A DNA stretch of 64,000 bases from Nemania diffusa (taxonomy: Eukaryota > Ascomycota > Sordariomycetes > Xylariales > Xylariaceae), in the NCBI GenBank assembly GCA_038501195.1, contig JBBPUQ010000007.1, positions 1,279,501-1,343,500 of the forward strand, given 5' to 3'. Made by a program: the position numbers and the translations under genes. Shown here one piece after another: positions 45,881 through 59,042 of the stretch (positions are counted from its first letter, which is position 1; the number at the start of each line of letters is the position of its first letter). The notes under the pieces were generated by a model that did not search any database, was not told the origin of the DNA, and worked only from the letters and a program-made list of their open reading frames with translations.

Positions 45881-48240
45881 TGTGCCTGGCGCTCCATACA
45901 CACGGAGTGAAAGGGTTAGACCAAGTCCTAAATACCGCCGGGGAATATAGGCTCCTTCTGCAAAGCTCAGACTCTATAACTGCAAAGGTCCTTAGTGATG
46001 TTCAAGATCGAGATGCTAGACGTGTTTCAGATCGGCTTCCCATCCTTGCCAACTGTTGCCAGTATTCAGTCCGCTTGCACACCCAAAACCAACAGGCGGC
46101 CAGCTTAAGTCTATCTACGCTCACTATATGTCTCCTAAACAGCGAAGTTCTTCAAAACGGACCAGAAAAGCCGAATCCGGGTCCGCAATCAGAGATAACT
46201 GTCTCTAAATGTCTCAAAACACAGCTTCTTCAGGGGTTCTGCGCCCCTAAAAGTTTACCCAATCTAACATTTAATAAGGGTTGCTAGTTTATCAACGTAC
46301 GCTTAAAGAAATCAGGTGTCCTAACCTCAAGTTATCTCTAGCAGCTAAGCCTAATTATTAACACGGCAACATTCTTTAATAAACTACCGCAAACTAAAAA
46401 TAAAAACAACAGCTTAATATATTATTAGCAAAATTAGCTTGCTTAACTTACAATTATTTTAAAATCTTTATTATATAAAAATTTTAAAACTTAAATTAAA
46501 ATATATTTAAATTAAGTTAATAAAAATTAAATTAAAGTTATAATGTTTTTTTAATGTTATTTATATATAATAATTAAAAAAATAGTTTAAATAATTAATT
46601 AAAAAAAAAATTAAAGTTAATAAGTTTTTAAAAATTTTAATTAATAATTTTTAATATAGCTATATTTATATAAAATAATAATAATAATATAAAATTACTA
46701 AGTTTAAATATTTAATAAAAAGTTTTTATTAATTTTGTTTTTATAACTTTTATTTTTAAAAAAAATATATTTAATATTAATTATTATATATTATTTTAAA
46801 TATAATGTTAATATTTATTTAATAAAATTAATAATAATATTTTTAAATTATATAATTAATAATAACTTTTTAATTTATATTTTTTTAATAAATGTTTAAT
46901 AAAAAATGTTTTTTTTTTAAAAATTATTTATACTTTAAAAAATTAATGTTTAATTATATAAAATAAAGTTTTTATAATAATAAATAAATTAACTACTTTT
47001 TTATTAAATTAAAAGTTAGTTTTAAATTAATATTTTTTATTATATATATATTTTTTTTAATAATTTTATATTGTTATTTTTATTTATTTATTTATATTAT
47101 TAAAATTATTATTTTATATTTTATTATAATAATTTTTTATAAATATTAATTATATATATATATTATTATTTAAAAGTTATATTATTTAATAACATTATTT
47201 ATAAAAAAGCAAAAAAATAAAATGTGCTATAATTATATATTTAATAATAATTTAATAACATTTTTATTTTAAAAAAGTTTAATAAATTCATTAAGTTTTG
47301 TTATTTTTTTTAAAAGTTTAATTAACTCGTTAAACTATTAGCTAAGCTAAATTAAGCTTTGTTTTAGCTTTTGTTAAAGTTTAATATATAGTTTAATAAA
47401 TGTTTAAAGTTAATAAAAGCGACTATATTTTTTAAAAAAGCTAACATTTTAAATTTTTTATTAAAAAGTGTAAAACTTTAATAATACACTTTAATTTATT
47501 TTTATTAAACAACAAGTTTTATTATTAAAAAGTTTAAAACTTATATTTTATATTATATTTATTTATAAAAAATATTTGTTATTTTTATAAATTTATTTAA
47601 ATTTTTAATTTATTATTAAAACTTTTATTTATATATATATTTTTATAAGTTTATTTAATAGCTATTAAATAAATAAAGTATTTTTATATATATATATTTT
47701 TTTAAATATATTATATTAATATATATAAGTTAATATAATATTAAAAATATTAAAAACTTTTAATAAAGCTTTAATTTTTAACTTTTTAAATATATATTTA
47801 AAAATTAAATTTAAATCTATATAAATAAAATATAATTATTATTAAAAGTTTAATTTAAAAAGTTTTTAAATAAATTTATTTAATAATAGTTTAAAGTAAA
47901 CATTTTAATAATTTTTAATAATAATATTAATAAAATTTTATAAATTATATAAAATAAATAAATAAATTATTATTTATTAATTATAATAATATATATAATA
48001 AAATGTTTAATTTTTAATTTATTTAATAAAAACAAGTTTAATTATAATAGTATAATTAATTTAAATTAAATTAAAACTTTTTTTAAAAATATAAATAATT
48101 ATAATTAAAATTAAAAAGTTTATAAAATGTTTATTTTATATTACTTTTTTATTTATTATTTAATAAAATAAAATATAAAATATTTTATATTTTAATAATA
48201 TATTTTTAATAAAAATAAATATTTAATATATATTAAAAAA

Positions 48241-48581
48241 TGTTATAATTGTAAAAAGTATAAAAGTTAATTTATTAATTTTATTAATTAAAAGTTTTTT
48301 TTAAAAAAAAAAAAAAAAAAACTAAATTATATATATATATTATATAAAATATATAAATATATAAAATTATAAATAAAGTTATAAATAAAGTTATAAAATT
48401 TAATTAAAACTTTTTTAAAATAAGTTTTATAAAATAAATTTTTTAAAATAAATTATTTTAAAAATTATAATTTTTATAAATTAATAAAAATTATAAAATT
48501 ATATTATAATAAAATATATAAATTTTAATTTATAATTAATAAAATAAATAAAAAAATTAATAATTTATATAAATTATTATA
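48241..48581. repeat. Left LTR of the relic retrotransposon
   Basis: 341-bp copy beginning TGTTATAATTGT. It pairs with the copy at 53,793-54,132, from which it differs mostly by G/A and C/T changes and small indels in A or T runs. Confidence 0.75.
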
Positions 48582-51500
48582 TTATTTTTTTTAAAAATTA
48601 AAAGTTTAATATAAATTAAATTAAAATTAAGTAAATATAATATTTAAATTTAATTTAATATTTAAATTAAATATTTTATTATTATTTTTATAATTTTTTA
48701 TAAATTTATTTATAATTATTATTTTTATTTAATTTTATAATTTAATTAATAATTTTAATATAGTTAATTTATTTAAATAATAATAATTTAATATAATAAA
48801 TATATTTTTAAAATTTTTTATAAAATATTAAATATTATTAAAGTTATAATTTTTTTATAAAATTTAATATTATAATTTTTTAATTTTATTAAAAGTTTTT
48901 AATTTTAATATTTAATTTATTTTAAATTTTTATTTATTATTAATTTTTTAAATTAATAATAAAATTTATAATTATTAAAATAATAAATTATTATTTATTT
49001 TTTTTAATTTATTTATATAAAATAATTTTTTTTTTATATAAATTTAATATATTAATTTATAATTATATTTTTTTTATTTAAAAATTTTAAATAATTTAAA
49101 ATATATATAAAAAAACTTTTTTTATATAAAAATATTTTATTATATTTAAAAAAGTTAATAAATTTTTATTTTTTATTAATTTAAATTTTTTATTTTTTTT
49201 ATATAATTTTAATAGTTTTATATATAAACTTTTAAATTTATTATATTTAATTAATTAATTTTTATATTTATTGAATTTATTTATTTATAAAAAACTTTTT
49301 TTTAAATATAAAAATTAAATAATTTTAATTTTTAATTTTAAATATTATTTTTAAAAATATTATATTAATTATTAAATATTATAAAAAAATTATAAATAAA
49401 ATTTAAAATTAATAAATATATATTTTAATTATTTTAATATTTATTTATATAAAAATATAATTTTTAATTTAAATTTTAATTTATTTTTTTTATAATATTT
49501 TATATTTATAAATAATAAATATTATTTTATTTATATTTAATATTTATTAATAAATTTAAAATTTTTATAAATTTTAAAATAAATAATTTAATATTATTAA
49601 AAAATTAAATTTTTAATATATTAAAAATATAATATAATATATAATAATATTATAATATTAATTTTTTTATATTATTTATTTTTTAATTAAATAAAATAAT
49701 AATAATTTTTTTAAATTTATTAATAAATATTTAAATATAATTATATTTATATTAATTTAAAAATATATTTTTATTATTTATTATTATATATTTTTAAATA
49801 TTTTATAATATAAATATTAAATATAATAATTTAAAACAACTTTTTTTTATTTTTTTATTATATTTATATTTATAATAATTATTAATATATTAATATAAAT
49901 TTTTTAAAAAAAAAATTAATAATAGTTTTATTTTAATATTTATATTAATTTATTTTAATTTTAATAAATTATTAATATTAATTTATATATTTTTTATAAT
50001 AAAATAATTTAAAAAAAAATTATTTTATTTTTAATAGTTTTTAATATTATAATTTTTATATTATAATTTTTTAAATTTTATATTATATTTTTTTTAAAAA
50101 TTAAATTAATTAAATTTATATTTTTTATAATTAATATTTTAATTTTTATAAATTAAAAAATAGTTATAAAATTTTAAATTATATTTAATTTAATAAATAT
50201 AAAAGTTTTTTTTTTTATTTTTAAATTTTAATTATTAATAAATTAACTATTTTTTAAAAAAATATAATAATTATAATGTTGGTTTTTTTTTATTTATTTT
50301 AAAAAATAATATTAAAATTATTTAAAAAGTTTATTTATTAAATTTATTTTATTAAAAAAGCTATTTTAATTAATTAATAAATTAATATTTAATAATTAAT
50401 AATTATTTAAAATAATAATATTTTTTATTTTTAAATTAAATAAATTTATTTATATAAAGTTATAATTTTTAAAAAATAATTAATAAATTTTTATTTATTA
50501 TTTTTTTATTTTTATTAAATAGCTTTTTTAATTATATTATATAATATATTTATTTTAATATATATTAAAACTTTAAATTAAAATAAAATTAAGATTAAAA
50601 CTAATATAATTAGTTTTTTTATTATTTTAATTTTAATTTTTATTTATAGTTTTTTTTTAATAATTATATATATAATTTAAAAATATTATAAATATAATAA
50701 ATAAATATTTTTATAAAATTATAAAATTATTTTAATTTTTTTTAAATTTATATTTAAATAATTAATTATAATAATTTTAAAATAAAATTTATAAATATTT
50801 TTATAAAAATTAATATTATATAAATAATATATTATTTTTTTATGTTATTTTTAATATTTTAAAATTTTATTAATATAAATTAAAATATTATTAATATATA
50901 TATTAATAAATTAATTAAATAAATTTTAAAATTAAATATTAATAAAATTTTATTATTATATAAATTTTATTTTTAAATTAAATAATAAAATTATTTAATA
51001 CAAGTTTTTTTTATTTAATTTAAAATATAATTAAAAAATAAAATTTAATTATTAATAATAATTAATTAAAAATTTTAATAATATTAAACTTTAAATATAT
51101 TTTTAATTTATAATAATTAAATAATATATTTTTAAAATTAAAAATTTAAATAATTTAATTTTTTAAAAATTAATTTTTTTATTAAAAATTAATATAAAAC
51201 TTTTTATTAATTAAATAAAATTTAAATATAAATAAAACAAATATTATATTTAAATTTATATTTAATTTTAATTTTAATAGTTTTTTTTTTTTTTTTTAAA
51301 AAAAAATATATTAAATTAATATATAATATTATAAAAAGTTATTATTTTTAAATTTATTATTAAATTTTAAAACTATATTATAATTAAATTAAAATTATAA
51401 TATTTTAATTAATTAAATTTTAAAAAAAATTAATTTTAAATAAATTAATTTTTTAAATATTAATTATTTTATTAATTTAATATATTTTAAATTTTTATTA

Positions 51501-53792
51501 AATAAAAATAATATTAATTTATTATTAAAAAATTTTTATTATTTTTTATATTAAACATTAATATTAATTATTTAATTAATATTAAATATTTTTATAATAT
51601 ATTAAATTAAAATTAATTTATTAAATATATTAAGTTTTTTTTAATAAATTTAATTTATATTATTTATATAGTTTTATTTTAATTAAATAATAATTTTTAT
51701 ATTAATAATTTAAATTTTAAATTTTTAAATTATATTATTAATTAATATATTATTATATAATATTTTATAATAATATTTAAAATTATATTTTTTTAATTTA
51801 ATTTTTATTTTTAAATTTATTTTATTTTATTATAAAATATAATATTATTTTTTAATTGTTTTATTATATTAATTTATATTTTATTAAATTTTTAAATTAA
51901 TAATTTTTTTAATTTTAACTTTTAATAAAATAATAATTATAAAAAAAAATTATATAAATATAAAAATGTTATTAAATTAAATAAATTATTTATATTAATA
52001 ATTTATTAAAATATTTTATTTTAATAATTAATATAAATTAATTATTATTTAATAATTAATATTAATAATTTTTAATTTTTAATTAAAAAAACAATATTTA
52101 TTTATTTTTAAAATAATTTTTAATTTTTAATTTATTTTATTAATTATTTTATTATAATAATTAATTAATAATATTAATTTTTTTAATTTAATAATTTTAA
52201 TTTTAAATTAATATTTAATTTTTTAAATTAATTATTAATTAATTAATAAATTAATTTAATTTTTAATATTATATAAAATAATAATTATAATATTAATTTT
52301 ATTAATTTATATTTAAATAATTTAAAAAAAGCTTAATAAATTGTTTAAATTATTTAAACTAGTTATAATAAATATTTAAATTAATATAAAAATTTTAATT
52401 AATTTTATTTATTTTTTAAATTTTTAAAATTAAAAAATTCTTTAAATTTTAATTTATTATAATTTTTTATTTTTTAAATAATTAATATATTATATTTTTT
52501 AAAATATTATTTAATTATATATATTTTTTTTTTTTATAATTAAAACAAATATTATTATTTTAATATTTTTTTTTTAATTATTAATTAATTTTTTATATTT
52601 ATTATTTTAAAAAATTTAATTTTTTTTTTAATTTTATTAAATTTATTATTAAAATAAAAACTTTTTTTAATTTATTTAAATAATTATTATTAATTATAAA
52701 TAATTTTAATAATTTTATTATAAAACTTTTTATATATAAAGTTTAAATTAATATTAGTTTTAAAAATTTTATTATTAAAATTAATATTTAAATATTTTTA
52801 TAAAAATTAAATTTATTTTAATTTAAACATTTTTATTTTTTAAATAAAACTATTAAAATATAAAATAAATTAATAAATATTTATTTATTTAAAAAATTTA
52901 TAATAACATTTAATAAAAAATTATTGAATTATTATAATTTAATTTAAATTATAATAAATAATAATTAATATTTAAACTATTTTAATTATATTATTAAATA
53001 ATTAAATAATAAATTAATAATAAATTTTTATTAATTATAAAATAAATTTTTTAAATTAAAAAAATAAATAATATATTTAATTTTTTTTAAATTTATTAAT
53101 AAATTTATAAATTTAAATATTAAATTTATTTTTATTATTAATAAACTTTTTAAAATATTTAATTTTTATTTTAATTTTATTTTAATAAATAATATATTAA
53201 TTATTAAATTTAATTAAAAAATTTTTAAATATAAATTATATAGCTATATTATAAAATTAAAAAAATTATATTTAAAAGTTTTTTAAAAATATTATTTTTA
53301 TATTTATATTTAAAAAATATAATTTAATTAAATTATTTTTATAATATAATTATTTATTAATAAAAAAAATTAATTTAAATTTTTTATATAATAAATATAT
53401 TTTATTTAATAATAAGTTTTTTTTTATTTAAAATTATTATTGTTATTTTAATTTATTATTTTAAATTATTAATATAAAATTAATTTATAAAATTTATTTT
53501 TATTATTTATAAATATTATAAATAATAAAATAATAAATAAAATAATAATTAAAATAATAATTAAAATTATAATTAATTAATTAAATAAATTTAATTAATT
53601 TTTAAATTTAACTTTAAATTTTTAAATAATAATATTTTTTTTAAAAATATAAATAATATATTATATTAATAGTTTTATTTTAAATATATAGTTAAAATAA
53701 TTTATTTATTATATATAAACTATATAAAATAAATAATAATTATATATTTAAATTAAATATTTATTAATAAATAAAAAACAATTTTAAAATAA

Positions 53793-54132
53793 TATTATAA
53801 TTATAAAAAATATAAAAGTTAATTTATTAATTTTATTAATTAAAAACTTTAAAATATAAAAAAAAAAAAAAATTAAATTATATATATATATTATATAAAA
53901 TATATAAATATATAAAATTATAAATAAAGTTATAAATAAAGTTATAAAATTTAATTTATGTTTTTTTAAAATAAATTTTATAAAATAAATCTTTTAAAAT
54001 AAATTATTTAAAAAATTATAGTTTTTATAAATTAATAAAAATTACAAAGTTATATTATAATAAAATATATAAATCTTAGTTTATAATTAATAAAATAAAT
54101 ATAAAAGTTAATAATTTATTTAAATTGTTATA
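53793..54132. repeat. Right LTR of the relic retrotransposon
   Basis: 340-bp copy that begins TATTATAATT, where the left copy has TGTTATAATT (a G-to-A change). It retains a few C/G bases the left copy has lost, so the two LTRs were mutated partly independently. Confidence 0.75.
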
Positions 54133-55871
54133 AAAAGCTTTTTATATAAAATAAAAGTAATAAAAAAAACTATTATAAATAAAATTACTAAAATAATTGT
54201 TTTTTTTATAAAATATAACAAAAGTTTAATATATTTTAATATTATTTTTTATTTTTAAATATTTCTTTAACTTTTTAAATAATAAAGTTTATTTTTTAAT
54301 TGTTATTTTTAATTATATTAAAATATAATTAAAATATATATTTATAAAAATTAACATTTAATATAATATTAAAACTATTATTAATATTTTAAAACTAAAA
54401 ATATAATAATTATTTATAAAACAATATTAAAATTAAAGTTAAAAAAGTAATATATAATTTTAATTTATAAAAACTATTTTAACTTTTAAACTTTTTATTA
54501 TTTTTAAAATAATATTTTTTATTATAAATTAAAAACGATATATATTAAAATTTAATATTTGTTATAAAGTTAATTTTTTTTATAATTATATATTTAATTA
54601 TTTTTTTAATATATTAATAAACTTTTTAATATTTTTAAAATATTTAATAAAAAAATTAAAACATTAAATAATTTTTACATTTATTTTTAATAAAAAAATA
54701 ATTAAAAAGTTAAAAAGTTTATAATAATTATATTATTAAATTATATAAAGCTTTAAAACTTTTTTATTAAATGTTTTATATTTATTAAAATATTATTTAT
54801 ATATAATATAAATTACTTTATTAGTTAATTTTATATTATTTTTATAATTAATAAATTAATTGTTTTTTTTTATTTATTTATTAAAACTTTTATATATATT
54901 ATAATTAAAAAATTTATTTTAATTTTATATAGCTAATCAAATAATAATGTTAAAAAATAACTTTAAAATATATAAATTATAATAAATTAAAGTTTTATTT
55001 ATATTAATAAAATATATAAATAATATTAAATCATTAATTAATTTATTTATAATAAATCTTTAAATTATTATATTTTTAATAATTTAATTATAAGCTTTAT
55101 TTATTATTATTTTATTTAGTTTAATAAAAAAAAGTTTAAACATTTTTATTTTATTATTAAACTTAATAGTTATAGCAATTTTTTTTTAAATTTTCATTAA
55201 AATAAAAAAAGTTAATATAATTATAATAATATAATTATTATTTTTTTTTATTTAATTTAAAAAGCATTTTTTTAAAATTAACAATATTTTTTTATTATTA
55301 TTATTAATTATTAATAATTTTATTTTTTTAAAGCTTAAAAACACATAAAAACTTAATTTTAAAATAAATATTTTATATTATATTTATAATTTTATTAGCT
55401 GCTATATAAATAAACTAGATTTTTAATTTTTAAATGCTATTTAATAATAATATAAAAAAAAATATTTATATAACTGTTAATATTATTGTTTATAAAGCTT
55501 AAATATTATAAAAATTATAATAAAGCTTTTTAAAAAAAACTTTAAAAGCTATACTATTTAAAGTTTTTTAATGTAAAAATAAATAAAGCTTATAATATAT
55601 GTTCTTAAAAGGCATTTAAAGTTAAAACTTTATAGGCATACCGGTATGCTTAAAAGTAAATAACAACCATGCTTGTATTTTCTATCTAATTTAACATCTT
55701 GTGCTACTAAGCAGATATAAGAAGTGAAAATAATGCTGCATAAGCTTTCGAATGTTTTCTAACGCCTATACCATCGGCTAACAGAACACCAAATGTCTTC
55801 TTAAAATAATACGTAAAGAGAAGACGAGTGACAGCCCAGAGCTAATGAGACTTAAGAGCAAGACCAAAACC

Positions 55872-56754
55872 TTAGAAGCGATAGTAATGTTCGGGGTTGG
55901 CAGAGTCCGTTTTGGCGAAATCGTGTCCAGTAAAAGCACAGGCGAACTTCCAGACTTCCCGTTCCATGTTTTCGTCGTTATTAACAAGGGCATCGGAGAC
56001 CTGTCCCTCAGGCAGTTCATCTGGATCTCCGGTAAGATCGATAATCTCCTAGACGACGGTTAGCAAGTAATAACATTTATGGGCTGCTTTTACTTGCCAT
56101 GGGGTGAGCTGGACCTGGGGTGTCCGCAGGCCTAGCGTTGACAGAGTTGGCAGGAATGTGTTGACTGCAATGAGACCCTGGGCTAAGGGTGGTGGACGTA
56201 TCACTAGAATGGGCAGATAGTGAATATTTAGGCATCAGAGATTCAACATTACCAGCCGATAACGGGATATGTGATGCAGCCTTATCCTTGCCGTCTGCTA
56301 ATGGTTCGCGTGGTGTGCTCTGGACCATGGCATACAGTGTAATACATTCAACACCATGAACGTTGATCGGCATTCGTCCGGCTTGATAGTACCTGGCCAT
56401 TCGCGCCTGCTAAGCGTCGATGCCATCGATCTCGTCCATCTCCATAGCGTGTGAGTCGGTAGGGCCGGGTGGACCGACGGAAATGCGAATATGTTCATTA
56501 CCGCCAATGCGGCTGCGGACCCAGTCTTGGAGTCGGTTCAAGCTGTATGCCACGGGGAAGGCAAGCCTTGGTTGGCTCTCGTGAACAAACGCTTCCAGTG
56601 CATTCTGAGCGATCTCCGTGTATGGTGGATTGGTGGACCGCAAGCTTACGACGACGCCCGTTGCTTCTAGTCGACGCCTCTTCGGATTATTGACTGACGA
56701 CGACAATGCGGGGCTTGGGGATCGAGCATGACGGAGAGGGGTAACAGATGCCAT
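55872..56754 (-). pseudogene. Hypothetical protein gene with one in-frame stop
   Basis: I do not recognise the family. Starting at 56754 (MASVTPLRHARSPSP, then a basic NPKRRRLE stretch), the frame is open for 114 codons. It meets TAG at 56410-56412, then continues in the same frame for 104 more codons (QARMARYYQAGRMPINVHG...). A probable 49-bp intron with a GC donor (GCAAGT...CTAG, 56097-56049) leads to a last exon of 58 codons. That exon ends EVWKFACAFTGHDFAKTDS...YYRF with TAA at 55872. All phases agree, so a single protein of about 276 residues was probably encoded. The stop lies in the context GCTTAGCAG, where CAG to TAG is the CpA-to-TpA change made by RIP. It sits beside the AT-rich block. 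A weak intron removing the stop is possible. Confidence 0.6.
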
Positions 56755-57797
56755 TATTTGTCGATGTGATGTATTTATGGTTCAGACTATTGAGGTAGCA
56801 AGCAGCATCGACGGGAACTAGCGTCGGGTTAGCGTGTGACATAAAGGCTTGATGATGCGGCAGGTAAGGAAAACTTGGGAACGTGCTGAAGGAGTCTGAG
56901 AAATAGCATATACAAAGTTTTTTAGCTATAAGTAATAATAAAGCTTTGAATATTTTTAGCTTTATAAGCTGCTCTCGGATTTGCTTAATTTAACTAAAGT
57001 TTAAAGCTGTTATTAAATTCGAAATAAATAAAACAATATAACACAATCCTTTAAACTGTTAATTATTTTATAATTTAAGTATATAGCGTTATAACTAAGT
57101 TAACACTGTTTACTAAAATAATAATATAACTTTTTTATAAAAATAAATAAAAAAAATACATTTTAAGTTGATTTAATGAAAATAACTAAAAATATAAAAA
57201 ATAAAACAAAATAGCTAACTTAAATACATTTTTCTTTTTTTTGTTTTGTTTTTTAGCTGCTAATTGCTTAAGCTCTAAATCTAAAGCTTTTTATTAGCAC
57301 TGCTTTAAAGCTGTACTGCCCGCTGTAACATGTTTACTGAACGTAGTATAAACTTCAAGAAGTATATATGCCCCGCCCAAAATGTACTTGTCGGGGGTGT
57401 TTTAGGAGTTTAGAAATAGCGGGTCAGAGCTGCTATTTTCAGCAGGCCAAACCTTGACACAGGAACTTTATATGAAATACTACAGAATGTTTAATACACT
57501 GTGCTTTACATTGACTTTTAGTCACTGCTAAATATTAATGAAATGGAACGAGTGCATAGAATACACTGCGCCTTAAAGATTAACAGATAGTCACAATAGC
57601 AATTCCAAAAACTTTCCTAGTTTTCAAAATAATCTTGGTAAATTAAAGTAATAAGTAAAATTCAGTACAGAAAACCTGCCTAAAATAAATAGAAAAATTC
57701 AACACGCATAAGCAAAACTAAGCATAATCAATAAACCTCCCTTACTTTCAATCGCAGGTTTGCCTGCACTGTCACATTATCCGTAAGGCCGAGGAGG
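56755..57797. other. Intergenic, partly AT-rich
   Basis: An AT-rich island (about 56,910-57,260) and otherwise ordinary non-coding DNA. No gene, RNA or complete repeat is recognised. Confidence 0.4.
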
Positions 57798-58055
57798 TGT
57801 CAGATTTGGTGCTTTTGCACTATTGCCTTAGCGATCTCTTCAATAATAGGCGTAAGGCTTCAATATAAGGTGTAGGGCTTCAATATTGTTGTTGTATTGG
57901 TTAAGTGTGTGTGTGAGGCATTTAGTTAACAGATTTCTCCTATATAGCCGATTTCAGCCACTATTTATATAAACAGGTGATCGCGTAAGCGAGCACTCCA
58001 CAAGTGATCCCTAGGCTCGTATAGTAATCCTAGGGCGTAGGGCCCAAATCCAACA
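57798..58055. mobile_element. Solo-LTR-like element
   Basis: 258 bp bounded by TGTCAGATTTGG and CCCAAATCCAACA, an imperfect TG...CA inverted end. TATA-like sequences (CCTATATAGCC, TTATATAAAC) lie inside. Its first bases resemble those of the element at 44.3 kb (TGTTAGATTTGG). No target duplication is seen, and no second LTR is in the window. Confidence 0.45.
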
Positions 58056-58333
58056 ACTACCCTATTTCCTACCACCCTACCTACCACCTTACCTACCACT
58101 CTACCTACTATTTTACCTACTACTTTACCTACTATCACGCTTACTACTACCTACCTAGGTACTACACCTTCCTAGCTACTTTTTTACAGCAATTTTACGA
58201 CGTTTTTTAACTCTACAATTTTATTCGACCTTACGACCTTACAACCCTCCGACCTTCCGACCTTTTTTACGAAGTAACTTAAACGTTTTATAAGAAGCAA
58301 TATAAAAAATCGAAGGCTCCGGCCTTAACTAAT

Positions 58334-59042
58334 GCACCTGGTAGGTTTATTTGGTTGTTTGACTCAAATACCTGTTCAAATCAAACAACAGATTCGACCA
58401 AACAAGTCAAATAAGCCCTTTTTGCGATTAATCAAGGCAAAACCAGCGCTACCCACAGGTAAAGTCAGTCAAATAATAATAGCCTCTTGACTTGTTTTAC
58501 CTGAATTGATCGCAAAAAACCGCTTGTTTGACTGACTTGCCTAAATCTATTGACTGGATTGATCAAGTTAATTAACCAAGTAACTCAAGCAATGTACATA
58601 AAGCGTACAGATTGTAGAAAGCAAGGTAGGTAGATAGGTGTAAGTAGGTAAGGTGGTAAGGAGGGTGGTAGGTAGGTAAGGTAGGCTAGGTAGATGTAAG
58701 TGGCTAAGTCAGTGGCTAGGGAAGTGGCTAGAGAAGTGGCTGTGTAAGTGGCTGAATACGTGGGGTTAAAAACAGGGTGCCACTTAAAACGGCCTCTTTT
58801 TTACCAAAAAAACAACAAAAAAATATTTAAAAAAATAGAAAGATTAATTGGAAATAATTAACAAGTAACAAGTCAGGTAAAGAATTATTACTTTACCTGC
58901 AATCAATTTAAACCTGATTATTTAGACTGGATTGGGTCAATTAATTGACAGTTAGTCAAAGTATTACTTTACCTGTGGGTAGTGCTGGGCAAAATACGTC
59001 AAAAGCCGTTTATTTGACTTGTTTTACCTAGGATGAGCGCTG
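58334..59042. mobile_element. hAT-type MITE family A, broken by a nested MITE
   Basis: The right end reads TTTTACCTAGGATGAGCGCTG, the inverse of the family A terminus. When the nested element at 58,444-58,987 is removed, the two flanks join into the family A sequence seen at 42.5 kb (…TTTTGCCTTAATTGATCGCAAAAAGCGC…, in reverse). The left side loses similarity near 58,334, so the other terminus is missing or too diverged. C/T-rich ACCTACC repeats continue leftward to about 58,060. Confidence 0.7.
58444..58987. mobile_element. hAT-type MITE, family B, copy 1 (nested)
   Basis: 544 bp with inverted termini CAGCGCTACCCACAGGTAAAG and CTTTACCTGTGGGTAGTGCTG. Flanking 8-mers are GGCAAAAC and GGCAAAAT, a target duplication with one C/T change. 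The interior has a long GGTAGGTA-type low-complexity stretch and no coding sequence. It lies inside a family A element. Confidence 0.85.

Larger units (their letters stand above)
48241..54132. mobile_element. Relic LTR retrotransposon, about 5.9 kb
   Basis: Two direct copies of a 340-bp sequence lie 5,552 bp apart with the same order of minor motifs. They include ATATATATATTATATAAAAT and a tandem AATAAAGTTATAAATAAAGT. The left copy starts TGTTATAATT, the usual start of an LTR. Total length fits a Gypsy or Copia element. Any gag-pol coding sequence between them has been erased to A/T, so the superfamily cannot be told. Confidence 0.75.
46290..55620. repeat. Ultra-AT-rich RIP block
   Basis: About 9.3 kb in which some 60-base rows contain no G or C at all (for example 48,541-48,600 and 49,021-49,080). 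No reading frame of note exists. The few surviving C residues are mostly followed by T, the expected end point when C in other contexts has been converted. The right end (from about 54,100) is less extreme. It contains the LTR retrotransposon relic. A centromere-like AT core is an alternative reading that sequence alone cannot exclude. Confidence 0.85.

Noticed and set aside
45784..46287. 167-codon plus-strand frame overlapping the PKS remnant
   Set aside because: Its first part is the antisense of the KR region and the remainder shows no family; not supported as a gene.
46290..55620. Mitochondrial DNA insertion as the source of the AT-rich block
   Set aside because: No mitochondrial genes, tRNAs or rRNA-like stretches can be read, and the paired LTRs point to a mutated transposon.
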